This document shows positions 10,361-19,292 of a DNA stretch of 64,000 bases, piece after piece. The notes beneath the pieces are model-generated. The model was given only the letters and a program-made list of their open reading frames with translations, was not told the DNA's origin and made no database searches. The stretch comes from an uncultured Ectothiorhodospiraceae bacterium (lineage in GTDB: Bacteria > Pseudomonadota > Gammaproteobacteria > UBA6429 > Thiohalophilaceae): the NCBI GenBank assembly GCA_947259575.1, contig CAMYMU010000029.1, positions 62,001-126,000 on the forward strand. The letters run 5' to 3'. A program made the position numbers and the translations under genes. How positions within the stretch are numbered: the stretch's first letter is position 1; each line of letters starts with the position of its first letter.

Positions 10361-10861
10361 ATGTATTTCAGAATCAGGTTATTCTTGATCAGTCTTTTAT
10401 TTATCCCTGCGATTGTATTTGCAGGTGGTATCCAGTTTTCGTCCCAGGATCTAGCGGGTAAAGAGCACAAGCTCTCGGACTACAAAGGTAAGTGGGTGAT
10501 TGTTAATTACTGGGCAACATGGTGTCCGCCCTGTCTGGATGAGATTCCCGAGTTAGTCGAGTTCCATGAAGCACACAACAAATCAGATGCAAAGATTAAT
10601 GCCCTGGTGTTGGGTGTGAACTATGAGAATGTTGATGACACTTATTTAAAGTCCTTCGTTGAAGAGTATTTTATATCCTATCCAATCTTGAAAGCTGACC
10701 TGAATCGTACCCCTCCATTCGGCAGAGTACACGGGCTACCAACGACCTTTGTGATTTCACCTGACGGTAAATTGGTCGAGACAAAAATTGGTACAGTGGA
10801 TATGGAATGGCTGGAATCGGTTATTAAACCAAAGGCAAAATTAACTAGCGTTAAGAAGTGA
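10361..10861 (+). CDS. TlpA-like periplasmic thiol-disulfide oxidoreductase
   Basis: Thioredoxin-fold protein of about 166 residues with an N-terminal signal peptide (MYFRIRLFLISLLFIPAIVFAG). The redox motif is WATWCPPC (C55, C58), with the cis-proline loop GLPTTFVI. The ATG at 10361 has AGG nine bases upstream. Longer frames start inside the preceding terminator and are unlikely. Members reduce or oxidise periplasmic cysteines, for instance in cytochrome c maturation. Ten bases downstream lies a second thioredoxin-fold protein, so the two probably form a redox pair. Confidence 0.85.
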   Translation: MYFRIRLFLISLLFIPAIVFAGGIQFSSQDLAGKEHKLSDYKGKWVIVNYWATWCPPCLDEIPELVEFHEAHNKSDAKINALVLGVNYENVDDTYLKSFVEEYFISYPILKADLNRTPPFGRVHGLPTTFVISPDGKLVETKIGTVDMEWLESVIKPKAKLTSVKK

Positions 10862-10870
10862 GCAAGTAGC

Positions 10871-11395
10871 ATGCGGTATTTATTAAGCATCCTGATCTTA
10901 GCTTTTTCCAGTAATTCATTTGCTGGTGAGCCACGTGACCCCTACAAATTCTTTTTCCACGAGAGCTGGGGTGACTTACCCGAGGAAGTGCAGAAGGCCA
11001 AAGAGCAAAAGAAAGCAGGCATACTGGTATTTTTTGAAATGGATGAGTGTCCATTTTGTCACTACATGAAAATGAATGTATTAAATCAGCCGGAAGTACA
11101 GGAGTATTTCCAAAAGAATTTTATTAATATTTCTGTCGATATCGAAGGTGATATCGAAATGGTCAATTTCAAAGGAAAGACGACCAAGCAAAAAGATTTT
11201 GCGTTTAAGGAGCACAGAGTCAGGGCGACTCCTGTTATAGCTTTTTTTGATCTCAATGGTAAGCGCGTACACCGTCATATTGGTAAAACCAATGGTGTCC
11301 AGGAATTTCTATGGATGGGAGAATATGTCGTTGATGGGGCTCACAAAGAAATGCCTTTCATAAGGTATAAACGTAAAAAACGCCAAAAGAATTAA
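10871..11395 (+). CDS. Periplasmic thioredoxin-fold protein, SoxW-like
   Basis: Exported protein of 174 residues: signal peptide MRYLLSILILAFSSNSFAG, then a thioredoxin fold with redox motif CPFC (C60, C63) and cis-proline ATPV. The motif type (thioredoxin_2/DUF255-like, ..FEMDECPFCHYMK) resembles SoxW proteins, thioredoxins of sulfur oxidation, but no sox genes are present in the window, so that function is only a possibility. The C-terminus is strongly basic (RYKRKKRQKN). It is probably co-transcribed with the upstream TlpA-like gene. Confidence 0.8.
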   Translation: MRYLLSILILAFSSNSFAGEPRDPYKFFFHESWGDLPEEVQKAKEQKKAGILVFFEMDECPFCHYMKMNVLNQPEVQEYFQKNFINISVDIEGDIEMVNFKGKTTKQKDFAFKEHRVRATPVIAFFDLNGKRVHRHIGKTNGVQEFLWMGEYVVDGAHKEMPFIRYKRKKRQKN

Positions 11396-11425
11396 TTTTC
11401 AGTAAAAATTACTTATAATAGCCTT

Positions 11426-12769
11426 ATGGGATTCTTTTCTAACAGGGCTTTAGCCATTGGACTTTCGTTGATGGCGGTAATGTCCTCTACAGTTACAGCT
11501 GATGAGCCATCAGTATCGAAATTACCCGATCCACTAACATTGGAACATGCACTTTACTTAGCAGATGAAGCGCATCCTGATTTGTTGCTAAAAGATGCTG
11601 CGATTCTCAGCGCTGAAGCAAGAAGGAAAAATATTGAGGCGACGGGTGGAATAAACGTTGATCTTGATTTTAGCGTTTTTGCGACTGATGACGACAGTGA
11701 CCGTAATGCCTGGAGAAGGGATCATGCTAGGGCTGGTGTGATTGTCTCTTCAACTTTTTATGATTTCGGTCATACAGATTCATTGCTTAGTGGTGCAGAT
11801 GAATTGAGATATAGCCGAGAACTCGCTTATCACGATACACGTGGTCAACGGCGTCTAGATATCATGGCAGCGTACTTTGATGTGTTATTGGCAGATCTTA
11901 AATTTAGTTTATATAACGAGGCTATGGCAGTAGGCTATGTTAACTATGATAAATCAAAAGATCGTAGAGAACTTGGGCAGCGAACAGATCTAGAAGTTGC
12001 CCGAAGAGAGGCTGAATATCAAAAGCTCCGTGTCTTAAGATATCAAAGTGAAAATCAACAACGTGAGACTCGTGCAAAATTAGCAGAGGTCTTGAACAGA
12101 CCAGGCCAGTTACCAGCAAATCTGGCAATTCCTAAACTTGATGTAATGAACCGTAATTTGATCGATGTTGATGAATTACAAAAACAGGCACTTGAGAAGA
12201 ATTTTCATATTAATGCATTGCGCCATGAAGTGATTGCTGCAGAGAGTGATCTTGCTGCCGCTCGTCAAAGTGATGGTCCCAAGTTGAGGGGGCGAGTGGA
12301 GGCATATGGTTTTGAAAGTGAGCAAGGTAGTTCAGACGAGGTCCGTGCAGAATTATCATTGATATATAATTTACATAAACCGGAACGGGATGGCGACGTC
12401 GCTGCTGAGTTGTCTCGTTTATATGCGGCTAGAGCCCAGTTGCAAAAGGCTGAGTCTGATCTCCGACAAGAAACACTCAAAACCTGGCATCATGTGGAGG
12501 AACTTAAGGCTCAGCGCGATGAAACAGAGGTGTTGTTAGTCCTACGTGAATTGCAGTTGGAAAAAAGTCGCGCTTTGTATGAAATGGAAGTCAAGGCAGA
12601 CCTTGGATACAGTATGTCTGCGTTGACTGAGGCTCAATTAAAATCGGCGAAAACGGATTACCAGCTAGCACTAGCATGGTTTAAACTGGATTTGTTAACA
12701 GCTAATGTTGTATTGGATCTTAATCATAGAACCAAACAACCTGAAGAAAACCTTCGGGGTGAACAATGA
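11426..12769 (+). CDS. TolC-family outer membrane efflux protein
   Basis: Outer membrane factor of 447 residues with a signal peptide (cleavage near VTA-DE) and the long coiled-coil repeats expected of TolC/OEP proteins (ALYLADEAHPDLLLKDAAILSAEA near the N-terminus, a similar repeat in the second half). It should form a trimeric channel with periplasmic alpha-barrel. There is no Shine-Dalgarno before the ATG. Instead a perfect -10 hexamer TATAAT (11414-11419) ends seven bases before it, suggesting a leaderless transcript. It overlaps the adaptor gene by four bases (ATGA). No inner-membrane pump gene accompanies it. Confidence 0.85.
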   Translation: MGFFSNRALAIGLSLMAVMSSTVTADEPSVSKLPDPLTLEHALYLADEAHPDLLLKDAAILSAEARRKNIEATGGINVDLDFSVFATDDDSDRNAWRRDHARAGVIVSSTFYDFGHTDSLLSGADELRYSRELAYHDTRGQRRLDIMAAYFDVLLADLKFSLYNEAMAVGYVNYDKSKDRRELGQRTDLEVARREAEYQKLRVLRYQSENQQRETRAKLAEVLNRPGQLPANLAIPKLDVMNRNLIDVDELQKQALEKNFHINALRHEVIAAESDLAAARQSDGPKLRGRVEAYGFESEQGSSDEVRAELSLIYNLHKPERDGDVAAELSRLYAARAQLQKAESDLRQETLKTWHHVEELKAQRDETEVLLVLRELQLEKSRALYEMEVKADLGYSMSALTEAQLKSAKTDYQLALAWFKLDLLTANVVLDLNHRTKQPEENLRGEQ

Positions 12770-13557
12770 AATATATTCATGGTTTTAAATTGCATTTTAT
12801 AAACAAGCTGATGGTCTTGTTTATGGTTATCTTTTCTCCTGTTCTTTGGGCTCAGGAATATGATGCAACTTTAATGTGGTCGCAAAAAACGGGCCTTGGA
12901 ACAGTCGTTAGTGGTATTGTTGAAGAGGTCTATGTCGATGCCGGAGATAAGATCGCAAAAGGCAAGAAGATGTTGCAACTTGATACTTCAGTGTCTGAAG
13001 CTCGAGTTGTGGAGTTTCGAGCAAAACTTGCGAGTGCGCAAGAATATTTAAAGGAAATGGAGCGTGAACGGGATCGCGCTCTCGAACTATACGAGCGTAC
13101 AGTTCTATCGGAGCACGACCTACAAATGGCGAAGAATAACTATGTTAATGCAAAAGCCAAGTATGAGAAGGTGCGTGCAGGGTTAGCAGATCAGAAATAT
13201 CACCTAAAGTATAGCGTTGTAAGGGCACCATTTAATGCCATTGTGCTCAATCGTAATGCTCAACCAGGTCAAGTAATCGCGACTCAGTTTAAGCAGGATC
13301 CATTGGTGGTCGTCGCGTCTTCAGACAAGATGCTTGCACGGCTATTGGTTACAGAGGATGAACTGAAAAGAATGGACAAAGGTAAATCAGCAAATATTAA
13401 CATTGGAGATAAGACTTTTACTGGAAAGATTCAGGCGGTCGGACTAGAGTTGCTTACCACTAAGAAAGGAAAAACTGGCTATCCTGTTGATATAGAATTC
13501 AAGATCGGAAATGAAGCACTCAGATCAGGACTAACAGCAAAGGTAATTATCAAGTGA
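12766..13557 (+). CDS. HlyD/RND-type periplasmic adaptor (membrane fusion protein)
   Basis: Adaptor protein of 263 residues: signal peptide (MVIFSPVLWAQ), lipoyl-like half (TVVSGIVEEVYVDAGDKIAKGKKMLQLDTS), coiled-coil hairpin at about 80-140 (KLASAQEYLKEMERERDRALELYERTVLSEHDLQMAKNN), second lipoyl half (VRAPFNAIVLNRNAQPGQVI) and beta-barrel. It would bridge a pump to the TolC-like partner encoded upstream. The protein is short, with little of a membrane-proximal domain. The pump must be encoded elsewhere or the pair works without one. The start overlaps the TolC-family stop, and the stop overlaps the acylphosphatase start. Confidence 0.85.
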   Translation: MKYIHGFKLHFINKLMVLFMVIFSPVLWAQEYDATLMWSQKTGLGTVVSGIVEEVYVDAGDKIAKGKKMLQLDTSVSEARVVEFRAKLASAQEYLKEMERERDRALELYERTVLSEHDLQMAKNNYVNAKAKYEKVRAGLADQKYHLKYSVVRAPFNAIVLNRNAQPGQVIATQFKQDPLVVVASSDKMLARLLVTEDELKRMDKGKSANINIGDKTFTGKIQAVGLELLTTKKGKTGYPVDIEFKIGNEALRSGLTAKVIIK

Positions 13558-13829
13558 GTTTTTGTGAAAAATGTATTGTTACTGGTCTCGTGCAAGGTGT
13601 ATTTTACCGCGACTCGACTAAACAACAGGCTGAAAAACTAGGTGTAACGGGCTACGTCAAAAATATACCGGAAGGTCATGTTGAAGTGTTGATCTGTGGT
13701 ACACCAGAAGCAGTTGGGCATATGAAGGCCTGGCTTTGGGATGGACCAGAGCAGGCACATGTTAGCAACGTGAAATGTGAATTATTTGAAGATCAAGAAG
13801 TGCCAGCGGGTTTTGATGTAGTGTTTTAA
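13554..13829 (+). CDS. acyP: Acylphosphatase
   Basis: Small cytoplasmic hydrolase of carboxyl-phosphate bonds (acetyl phosphate, carbamoyl phosphate, acylphosphates), 91 residues. The phosphate-binding loop GLVQGVFYRD contains the catalytic arginine R19, and the second catalytic residue N37 lies in GYVKN. GTG start at 13554 overlapping the adaptor stop (GTGA). It is therefore translationally coupled to an efflux adaptor, which is odd for a soluble metabolic enzyme and probably reflects operon convenience. Confidence 0.92.
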   Translation: MSFCEKCIVTGLVQGVFYRDSTKQQAEKLGVTGYVKNIPEGHVEVLICGTPEAVGHMKAWLWDGPEQAHVSNVKCELFEDQEVPAGFDVVF

Positions 13830-13830
13830 T

Positions 13831-14409
13831 TTAGCAGTGAATACAGCGCCAACGTCTATCTAACGCTCTAAACACCTTACTTGTGTACCGATGACTATAG
13901 AGACTGCCATTATAGCGAGCCAGGGCATGTGTTAGATCACCTTTTTCCTTATCCAGATAATGACGTAGTATGGTGCACCCCATTCTTAAGTTGGTTTTCA
14001 TATCAAACAGGTTATCATCAGGTCGGCCAATTTCTTTTAACCAAAATGGCATGACTTGCATAAGTCCACGTGCACCAGCGTGAGATATTGCAAACTTATC
14101 AAAACGGCTTTCTACTTCAATAACTGCAAGAACCAACTCAGGCCTCAGCTTTGCCCTTGTCGCTTCGTAGTGTACTTGTTTTAGCAGGGCGAGGCGTTTT
14201 GCATCATCTTTTACGAATGGTTTGAGTCGATTTGACATATCAACCAGCCAAACTTCTGCCTCGAATCGATCCTCAAAGCTATCAGCGTCCGCGATCGCCT
14301 GTTTCAACAAGTTGCGTAATTCAACTGAAGGCACCTGCTTCTGTGAGGCAAACGCAGTCGAGCTGAACAAGCTCAGAATCAGAACACTTGTGAAGAATGA
14401 ACGCAGCAT
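13831..14409 (-). CDS. Lytic murein transglycosylase, SLT (Slt70/MltC-like) domain
   Basis: Exported peptidoglycan-cleaving enzyme of 192 residues. The signal peptide ends at AFA-SQ. The SLT domain spans roughly residues 88-185, with catalytic glutamate E100 in AVIEVESRFD, then SHAGARGLMQVMP and a C-terminal ALARYNGS motif. It carries no extra wall-binding module. Its stop lies one base from the convergent acylphosphatase stop, and proS lies six bases upstream on the same strand, so it is probably the second gene of a proS-slt transcript. Confidence 0.88.
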   Translation of the reverse strand: MLRSFFTSVLILSLFSSTAFASQKQVPSVELRNLLKQAIADADSFEDRFEAEVWLVDMSNRLKPFVKDDAKRLALLKQVHYEATRAKLRPELVLAVIEVESRFDKFAISHAGARGLMQVMPFWLKEIGRPDDNLFDMKTNLRMGCTILRHYLDKEKGDLTHALARYNGSLYSHRYTSKVFRALDRRWRCIHC

Positions 14410-14415
14410 ATTTAT

Positions 14416-16131
14416 TTAATTACTTCCATCCAGTTTGGCGCTAATGAATTCCAGCATTTGATCAATCGGAACCTCTTGCGCATCATCACCTTGACGGTTT
14501 TTGTACTCATAGATATTTTTATCCAGGCTCTTATCACCCACCACGATTCGGTGTGGTATGCCTATCAATTCCATATCAGCAAACATAATGCCGGGTCTTT
14601 CGCCCCGATCATCAAGTAATACATCAATTCCTGCTTCTATTAAATTAGCATATAAATCATTGACTGCCTCGCGAACGCGACCAGATTTTTTGAAATTCAT
14701 CGCTAAAATGACGACCTGGAAGGGGGCGATGGAATCGGGCCAGATGATACCTTTGTCATCATGATTCTGTTCGATGGCAGAGGCGACCACCCGCGAGACC
14801 CCTATACCATAACAGCCCATGGTCATGACAACTGACTTGCCGCCGTCATCCAGCACGGTTGCTTTCATTGCCTCGGAATAGTTTTTGCCTAACTGGAATA
14901 TGTGACCTACTTCAATGCCGCGTTTGATCTGCAAGCGGCCTTTGCCATCAGGGCTTGGATCGCCTTCAACCACATTGCGTATATCAACACTGACAGGCTC
15001 AGGTAAATCTCGGCCCCAATTAACACCGGTTAGGTGTTTTCCATCCTGGTTGGCGCCCGTTACAAAATTAGTCAAACTAGCTGCACTGTGATCAACAATT
15101 ACGGGGATACTCAGACCGACAGGGCCAATAGAGCCGGGCTCACAATTCGCTGCATTTTTAATTTCATCCTCACTCGCAAAGCACAGGGGCGAGGCGATGG
15201 TATCCAGTTTCTCGGCCTTGATGGCATTTAATTCGTGATCACCGCGCAGGACAAGTGCGACTACATCTGATTCTTCACCTTTAACTAAGAGGGTCTTAAT
15301 GCATTGCTGAGGACTCAGCTTGAGAAACTGGCTGACTTCATCTATCGATTTCTGTCCGGGAGTATCAACGGTTTGCATGTCTTGCTGGTGGCTGTCAGTT
15401 TTTAAGTCCTGTTTAATTGCCTCGGCGAGTTCAACATTAGCTGCGTATTCGCTGTCGGTACTGAAGGCAATATCATCTTCCCCAGAATCAGCAAGTACGT
15501 GAAACTCATGCGAGGCATTACCACCAATCGAACCGGTATCTGCCTGTACAGGCCGATAGGCAAGTCCGATACGATCAAAGATGCGGCAATAGGTTTTATG
15601 CATTACCTGATAAGTCTCTTCAAGCGAATCTTGATCGAGGTGAAATGAATAGGCATCTTTCATTAAAAACTCACGTGCGCGCATAATGCCGTAGCGTGGT
15701 CGAATCTCATCGCGAAACTTTGTCTGGATCTGATAAAAGTTACTGGGTAATTGTTTATAGCTTCTGATCTCATTACGAATCAGATCTGTGATGACTTCCT
15801 CATGGGTCGGGCCATAACAAAATTCTCGATCATGTCGGTCTTTTAATCGGAGCAACTCAGGTCCGTATTTCTCCCAGCGACCCGATTCTTCCCAAAGTTC
15901 AGCTGGCTGTACCGAGGGCATCAAAACTTCCTGTGCACCGGCGCGGTCCATCTCTTCTCTAACAATGCGCTCGACCTTTCGTAAGACACGTAGCCCAAGT
16001 GGTAACCAGGTATAGAGGCCGGCTGCCAACTTCCTAATCATACCTGCACGTAACATCAGCTGGTGGCTGATCACTTCGGCGTCGGCAGGGGTTTCTTTGA
16101 CAGTCGCTATAAGTAATTGTGAGGCGCGCAT
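14416..16131 (-). CDS. proS: Prolyl-tRNA synthetase (bacterial type with editing domain)
   Basis: Class II aminoacyl-tRNA synthetase, 571 residues, the normal length of bacterial ProRS. Class II motif 2 is visible around [25 protein letters not shown], motif 3 around [17 protein letters not shown]. Between them (about residues 230-390) lies the YbaK-like INS editing domain that clears Ala-tRNA(Pro), including [17 protein letters not shown]. The C-terminal anticodon-binding domain follows ([17 protein letters not shown] onward). The ATG at 16131 starts the canonical [19 protein letters not shown]. Confidence 0.97.
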   Translation of the reverse strand: MRASQLLIATVKETPADAEVISHQLMLRAGMIRKLAAGLYTWLPLGLRVLRKVERIVREEMDRAGAQEVLMPSVQPAELWEESGRWEKYGPELLRLKDRHDREFCYGPTHEEVITDLIRNEIRSYKQLPSNFYQIQTKFRDEIRPRYGIMRAREFLMKDAYSFHLDQDSLEETYQVMHKTYCRIFDRIGLAYRPVQADTGSIGGNASHEFHVLADSGEDDIAFSTDSEYAANVELAEAIKQDLKTDSHQQDMQTVDTPGQKSIDEVSQFLKLSPQQCIKTLLVKGEESDVVALVLRGDHELNAIKAEKLDTIASPLCFASEDEIKNAANCEPGSIGPVGLSIPVIVDHSAASLTNFVTGANQDGKHLTGVNWGRDLPEPVSVDIRNVVEGDPSPDGKGRLQIKRGIEVGHIFQLGKNYSEAMKATVLDDGGKSVVMTMGCYGIGVSRVVASAIEQNHDDKGIIWPDSIAPFQVVILAMNFKKSGRVREAVNDLYANLIEAGIDVLLDDRGERPGIMFADMELIGIPHRIVVGDKSLDKNIYEYKNRQGDDAQEVPIDQMLEFISAKLDGSN

Positions 16132-16225
16132 AGGCTTGAGTTTCTCTAATTAAATTTAAGGTTAGTATAAAGGAAATATTTTAAATGCAGACAGGGCACA
16201 GGTACAGGTTTAGTCGGCCCTATTG

Positions 16226-16501
16226 CTACTTAGACTTGCCTGTCAACTTTTCAGCAGGGATGACATTGGTATCTTTGTGATATTCCACTTCTTCGTAATC
16301 AATCCCTTTAGCAGGTGGACTGTCGCTTAGTTGCCATTGGCCTTTTTGATCTTTCCATCGATAGACTTTGTTGTGGGTGACGGTGTCGGGAAGGATTTCA
16401 TCTGATTGGCGTTCAAACCAGGCACGGTAAGCAGGTGTTTGATAGACATAGATTCCACCGACGATCAGCAATACCACGATGAGGAGCAGAAATTTTTTCA
16501 T
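16226..16501 (-). CDS. DUF4124 membrane-anchored or exported small protein
   Basis: Small protein of 91 residues: a hydrophobic N-terminal segment (MKKFLLLIVVLLIVGGIYVY) that may stay as an anchor, followed by a DUF4124 module (VYRWKDQKGQWQLSDSPPAKGIDYEEVEY), a WxDxxGxxxxSDxPP-type motif found in many gammaproteobacterial envelope proteins of unknown function. It follows the MIF-like gene by six bases on the same strand, so the three genes 16226-17271 are probably one operon. Confidence 0.8.
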   Translation of the reverse strand: MKKFLLLIVVLLIVGGIYVYQTPAYRAWFERQSDEILPDTVTHNKVYRWKDQKGQWQLSDSPPAKGIDYEEVEYHKDTNVIPAEKLTGKSK

Positions 16502-16507
16502 GTGTAC

Positions 16508-16852
16508 CTAGAAGGTTGCGCCGTTCCAGCCCCACATTTTGCGCGGTGCATCAGCGAATTCAATATAAACCCTATCTTGGGCAACGCCGACGGTCTCATG
16601 AGCCAGTTCACACAAGGCATTCGATAAGTCAGGGGTCTGGGATTCTGACAGGCCGATGCTTTTGAGCTCCATGAACACAGCAGGATCGTCACTGCCCGCG
16701 AAGACCATTGGTACAGGAGGCTCCATGGCAACCATCACGTAACGTTCTGGCTTACCGAGTTGCTCGGCCACCAGGTTTGATGCTCGCTTGAGCCAATCGC
16801 TGCTTTGTTCAGCGGTTAATTCTCTATTGGTCTGGATTTTTAAATAAGGCAT
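16508..16852 (-). CDS. MIF/phenylpyruvate tautomerase family protein
   Basis: Tautomerase-superfamily protein of 114 residues resembling eukaryotic macrophage migration inhibitory factor: MPYLKIQTN at the start, so Pro is exposed as the catalytic base after methionine removal, and NGATF at the C-terminus as in MIF. The central strand VMVAMEPPVPMVFAGSDDPAVFMELKSIG is also MIF-like. It is longer than the 60-80 residue 4-oxalocrotonate tautomerases. The physiological substrate is unknown. One-base overlap (TAATG) with the upstream DUF4124 gene. Confidence 0.85.
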   Translation of the reverse strand: MPYLKIQTNRELTAEQSSDWLKRASNLVAEQLGKPERYVMVAMEPPVPMVFAGSDDPAVFMELKSIGLSESQTPDLSNALCELAHETVGVAQDRVYIEFADAPRKMWGWNGATF

Positions 16853-17271
16853 TAGTCACAGAATTGGCGAATATGGCCTTCTGCCGTTTTGATCTTGGCT
16901 TCACGTTCCGAATCACTTAGTTTACGTACTTTGCCATCAGCACCTTTTATATATCGATGAACCTGGTAAAGCTTAAGGTTGTTCTTCGCTGCTTTACAGT
17001 TTTGTTTGCGAATTTCAGCATTTTTTGCCGCCTCGCTCTCGATTGTCTGCGAGGCCTTGTCAGTCTTGGCAGCGGATGTCTTAGGCGCAGTTTGGCTCGG
17101 ACGAGGCGCTTTATCGATCTTCATTTTCTCGTATTGTGAGCCTGCGGGTGGGCGTGATCCGTAATGGACATTGCCATCTTTGTCGGTCCACTTATAAGAG
17201 CCTGCCTGCAGGCTGGCGGAGAATAACAGGCACAGACCTGTGGTGATGCAAAGCTTAATGAGATGATTCAT
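16852..17271 (-). CDS. DUF4124 exported protein with coiled-coil-like tail
   Basis: About 139 residues from the ATG at 17271; a GTG at 17286 would add five residues. I prefer the ATG because GGA lies upstream at a normal distance and the signal peptide then begins MNHLIKLCITTGLCLLFSASLQA. The DUF4124 module follows at once (GSYKWTDKDGNVHYGSRPPAGSQYEKM). A Lys/Ala-rich linker leads to a charged C-terminal helix with two cysteines (QNCKAAKNN ... IRQFCD) that could form a disulfide. Function unknown. It heads the operon with the MIF-like and second DUF4124 genes and is divergent from the ilv leader. Confidence 0.75.
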   Translation of the reverse strand: MNHLIKLCITTGLCLLFSASLQAGSYKWTDKDGNVHYGSRPPAGSQYEKMKIDKAPRPSQTAPKTSAAKTDKASQTIESEAAKNAEIRKQNCKAAKNNLKLYQVHRYIKGADGKVRKLSDSEREAKIKTAEGHIRQFCD

Positions 17272-17330
17272 ATGTAAATCCGTCACTTGAGACTGGTTGA
17301 GTATGCAATGTTCTGATTATTATGTAAATT

Positions 17331-17384
17331 ATGGTTTATCACAGCAAATACACAAGGTTTGTGATCGCTGTCATGATTCTCTAG
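17331..17384 (+). CDS. Putative ilv leader peptide
   Basis: A 17-codon ORF, ATG at 17331 and TAG at 17382-17384, whose last residues are RFVIAVMIL. Thus five of the final seven codons (GTG ATC GCT GTC ATG ATT CTC) encode Val, Ile or Leu, and the stop follows immediately, as in attenuation leader peptides. There is no Shine-Dalgarno. A possible promoter (TTGAGT 17297-17302, TATTAT 17318-17323, spacing 15) would start RNA at or next to the ATG. Structured RNA and a terminator follow before ilvB. Chance could give such a short ORF, so confidence is moderate. Confidence 0.45.
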   Translation: MVYHSKYTRFVIAVMIL

Positions 17385-17434
17385 CTGAAGCTCAAATATC
17401 TATCTCATTTGGGCTAGAAAGGCCTTGATTACAC

Positions 17435-17557
17435 CTACTTATCTTGACCTCGTCTGAGAAAATAAGTAGTTTCTTATCCTTTCTGCACCCACGGAGTAAC
17501 GTCGGCACCTAGTGGACACTAGGGGGTGCAATCGAGGCCCGTTTACGGGCATTTTTC
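17435..17557 (+). promoter_or_regulatory. ilvBNC leader RNA with stacked hairpins and attenuator-like terminator
   Basis: Between the leader ORF and ilvB lie three inverted repeats. They are CTACTTAT/ATAAGTAG (17435-17442 with 17462-17469), TGCACCC/GGGTGCA (17484-17490 with 17524-17530) enclosing CCTAGTG/CACTAGG (17508-17514 with 17517-17523), and GCCCG-TTTA-CGGGC (17537-17550) followed by ATTTTT. The last has the form of an intrinsic terminator and sits 20 bp before the ilvB Shine-Dalgarno region, so read-through there would set ilvBNC expression. Confidence 0.6.
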
Positions 17558-17576
17558 GTCTTTGGGAGACTTTTAA

Positions 17577-19292
17577 GTGGAATTAAACGGCGCGGATATC
17601 GTCGTCCAGTTTTTGAAGGACGAGGGCGTTGAGTACGTGTTTGGCTACCCTGGTGGATCAGTACTCCATATATATGATGCATTGTTCAAGCAGGATGATG
17701 TCCGTCATATCCTCGTGCGTCATGAGCAAGGGGCAACCCATGCGGCTGATGGTTATGCGCGAGCGACAGGCAAACCAGGTGTCTGCCTGGTGACCTCAGG
17801 TCCAGGCGCAACTAATGCGGTAACCGGTATTGCTACCGCTCACCTGGATTCCATTCCCATGGTCGTCATTACTGGTCAGGTCCCGACAGCCTATATTGGT
17901 TCCGATGCCTTCCAGGAAGTCGATTCGGTTGGGATAACACGCCCCTGCGTAAAGCATAATTTTCTGGTGAAAGATGTAAACGATATTGCGGCCACTCTGA
18001 GAAAGGCGTTCTATATTGCGACTTCAGGCCGCCCTGGCCCGGTTGTGGTCGATATACCCAAAAATACGACGGATCCAAATATCAAAGTACCATACGAATA
18101 TCCAAAGTCTGTGGAGATGCGTTCCTATCATCCCACTGATAAAGGCAATGCGCGTCAGATAAAGAAAGCGGTTGATTTAATCTTGTCAGCGAAACGGCCA
18201 ATGCTCTATACCGGTGGTGGCGTGATTCTCAGTCAGGCTGACAAGCAACTTATCGAGTTTGCAAAAAAGCTGGGTTATCCGGTGACCAACACCTTGATGG
18301 GCCTGGGGGGTTACCCAGGAACAGATGAACAGTTCGTTGGTATGTTGGGTATGCACGGTACTTACGAAGCCAACATGGCTATGCATGAATCTGACGTATT
18401 GGTTGCGATTGGTGCCCGCTTTGATGATCGTGTAACGGGTGATGTGAAGCAATTCTGCCCCAATGCCAAGATTATCCATATCGATATCGATCCCTCATCG
18501 ATTTCGAAAAATGTTCGGGTAGATATTCCGATCGTCGGCGATGTCAAAAACGTCTTAAACGACATGTTAAAGATACTGGATGGCGCAGGTAAACCGGATG
18601 AAAAGGCCCTGAGTAGTTGGTGGAATCAGATTAACCAATGGCGCAGTAAAGATTGTCTAGGTTTTGATCGTAACAGTGATTTAATCAAACCACAGTATGT
18701 AGTTGAAACATTATATGAAGTGACGGGTGGTGATGCCTATGTCACTTCGGATGTTGGTCAGCATCAAATGTGGGCAGCCCAGTTCTATAAATTCAAGAGT
18801 CCATACCATTGGATTAATTCAGGCGGTCTTGGCACGATGGGCTTTGGTTTGCCTGCAGCGCTTGGTGTCAAACTGGCTCACCCGAATGCTGATGTCGCCT
18901 GTATCACTGGCGAGGCCAGTATTCAGATGTGTATTCAGGAGTTATCGACAGCTCTACAATACAGCCTGCCGGTTAAAGTTCTGACGCTGAATAATCGTTA
19001 TATGGGCATGGTGCGTCAGTGGCAGGAGTTCTTTTATGAAAGCCGTTACTCGCATTCTTATATGGAGGCCCTGCCTGATTTCGTTAAATTGGCTGAGAGT
19101 TACGGCCATGTGGGCATGCGCATTGAAAAACCAGGTGATGTTGAAGGTGCGATACGCGAAGCCTTTGGCATGAAAGATCGTCTGGTATTTATGGACTTTA
19201 TCACGGATAAAACCGAAAACGTTTATCCAATGATTGCAGCGGGTAAGGCGCATAACGAAATGCATATGTCACCCGATAGAGAACTATCGTAA
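17577..19292 (+). CDS. ilvB: Acetolactate synthase, large (catalytic) subunit
   Basis: ThDP- and FAD-dependent enzyme condensing two pyruvates to acetolactate, or pyruvate with 2-oxobutyrate, the first common step of Val/Leu/Ile synthesis. It has 571 residues with the usual three domains: N-terminal PYR domain with catalytic glutamate in VRHEQGATHAADGYAR, central FAD-binding domain, C-terminal PP domain. The ThDP motif reads TGEASIQM ... NNRYMGM, with Glu where GDGS-type enzymes have Asp. GTG start at 17577 is supported by GGGAG at 17564-17568. It overlaps ilvN by one base. A biosynthetic rather than catabolic enzyme, judged by the adjacent regulatory subunit. Confidence 0.95.
   Translation: MELNGADIVVQFLKDEGVEYVFGYPGGSVLHIYDALFKQDDVRHILVRHEQGATHAADGYARATGKPGVCLVTSGPGATNAVTGIATAHLDSIPMVVITGQVPTAYIGSDAFQEVDSVGITRPCVKHNFLVKDVNDIAATLRKAFYIATSGRPGPVVVDIPKNTTDPNIKVPYEYPKSVEMRSYHPTDKGNARQIKKAVDLILSAKRPMLYTGGGVILSQADKQLIEFAKKLGYPVTNTLMGLGGYPGTDEQFVGMLGMHGTYEANMAMHESDVLVAIGARFDDRVTGDVKQFCPNAKIIHIDIDPSSISKNVRVDIPIVGDVKNVLNDMLKILDGAGKPDEKALSSWWNQINQWRSKDCLGFDRNSDLIKPQYVVETLYEVTGGDAYVTSDVGQHQMWAAQFYKFKSPYHWINSGGLGTMGFGLPAALGVKLAHPNADVACITGEASIQMCIQELSTALQYSLPVKVLTLNNRYMGMVRQWQEFFYESRYSHSYMEALPDFVKLAESYGHVGMRIEKPGDVEGAIREAFGMKDRLVFMDFITDKTENVYPMIAAGKAHNEMHMSPDRELS

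Noticed and set aside
17577-19292. The ThDP motif of IlvB reads TGEAS rather than GDGS, considered as a sign of an inactive enzyme.
   Set aside because: Proteobacterial acetolactate synthases with Glu at this place are known, and the catalytic Glu, NN end of the motif and adjacent small subunit are intact.
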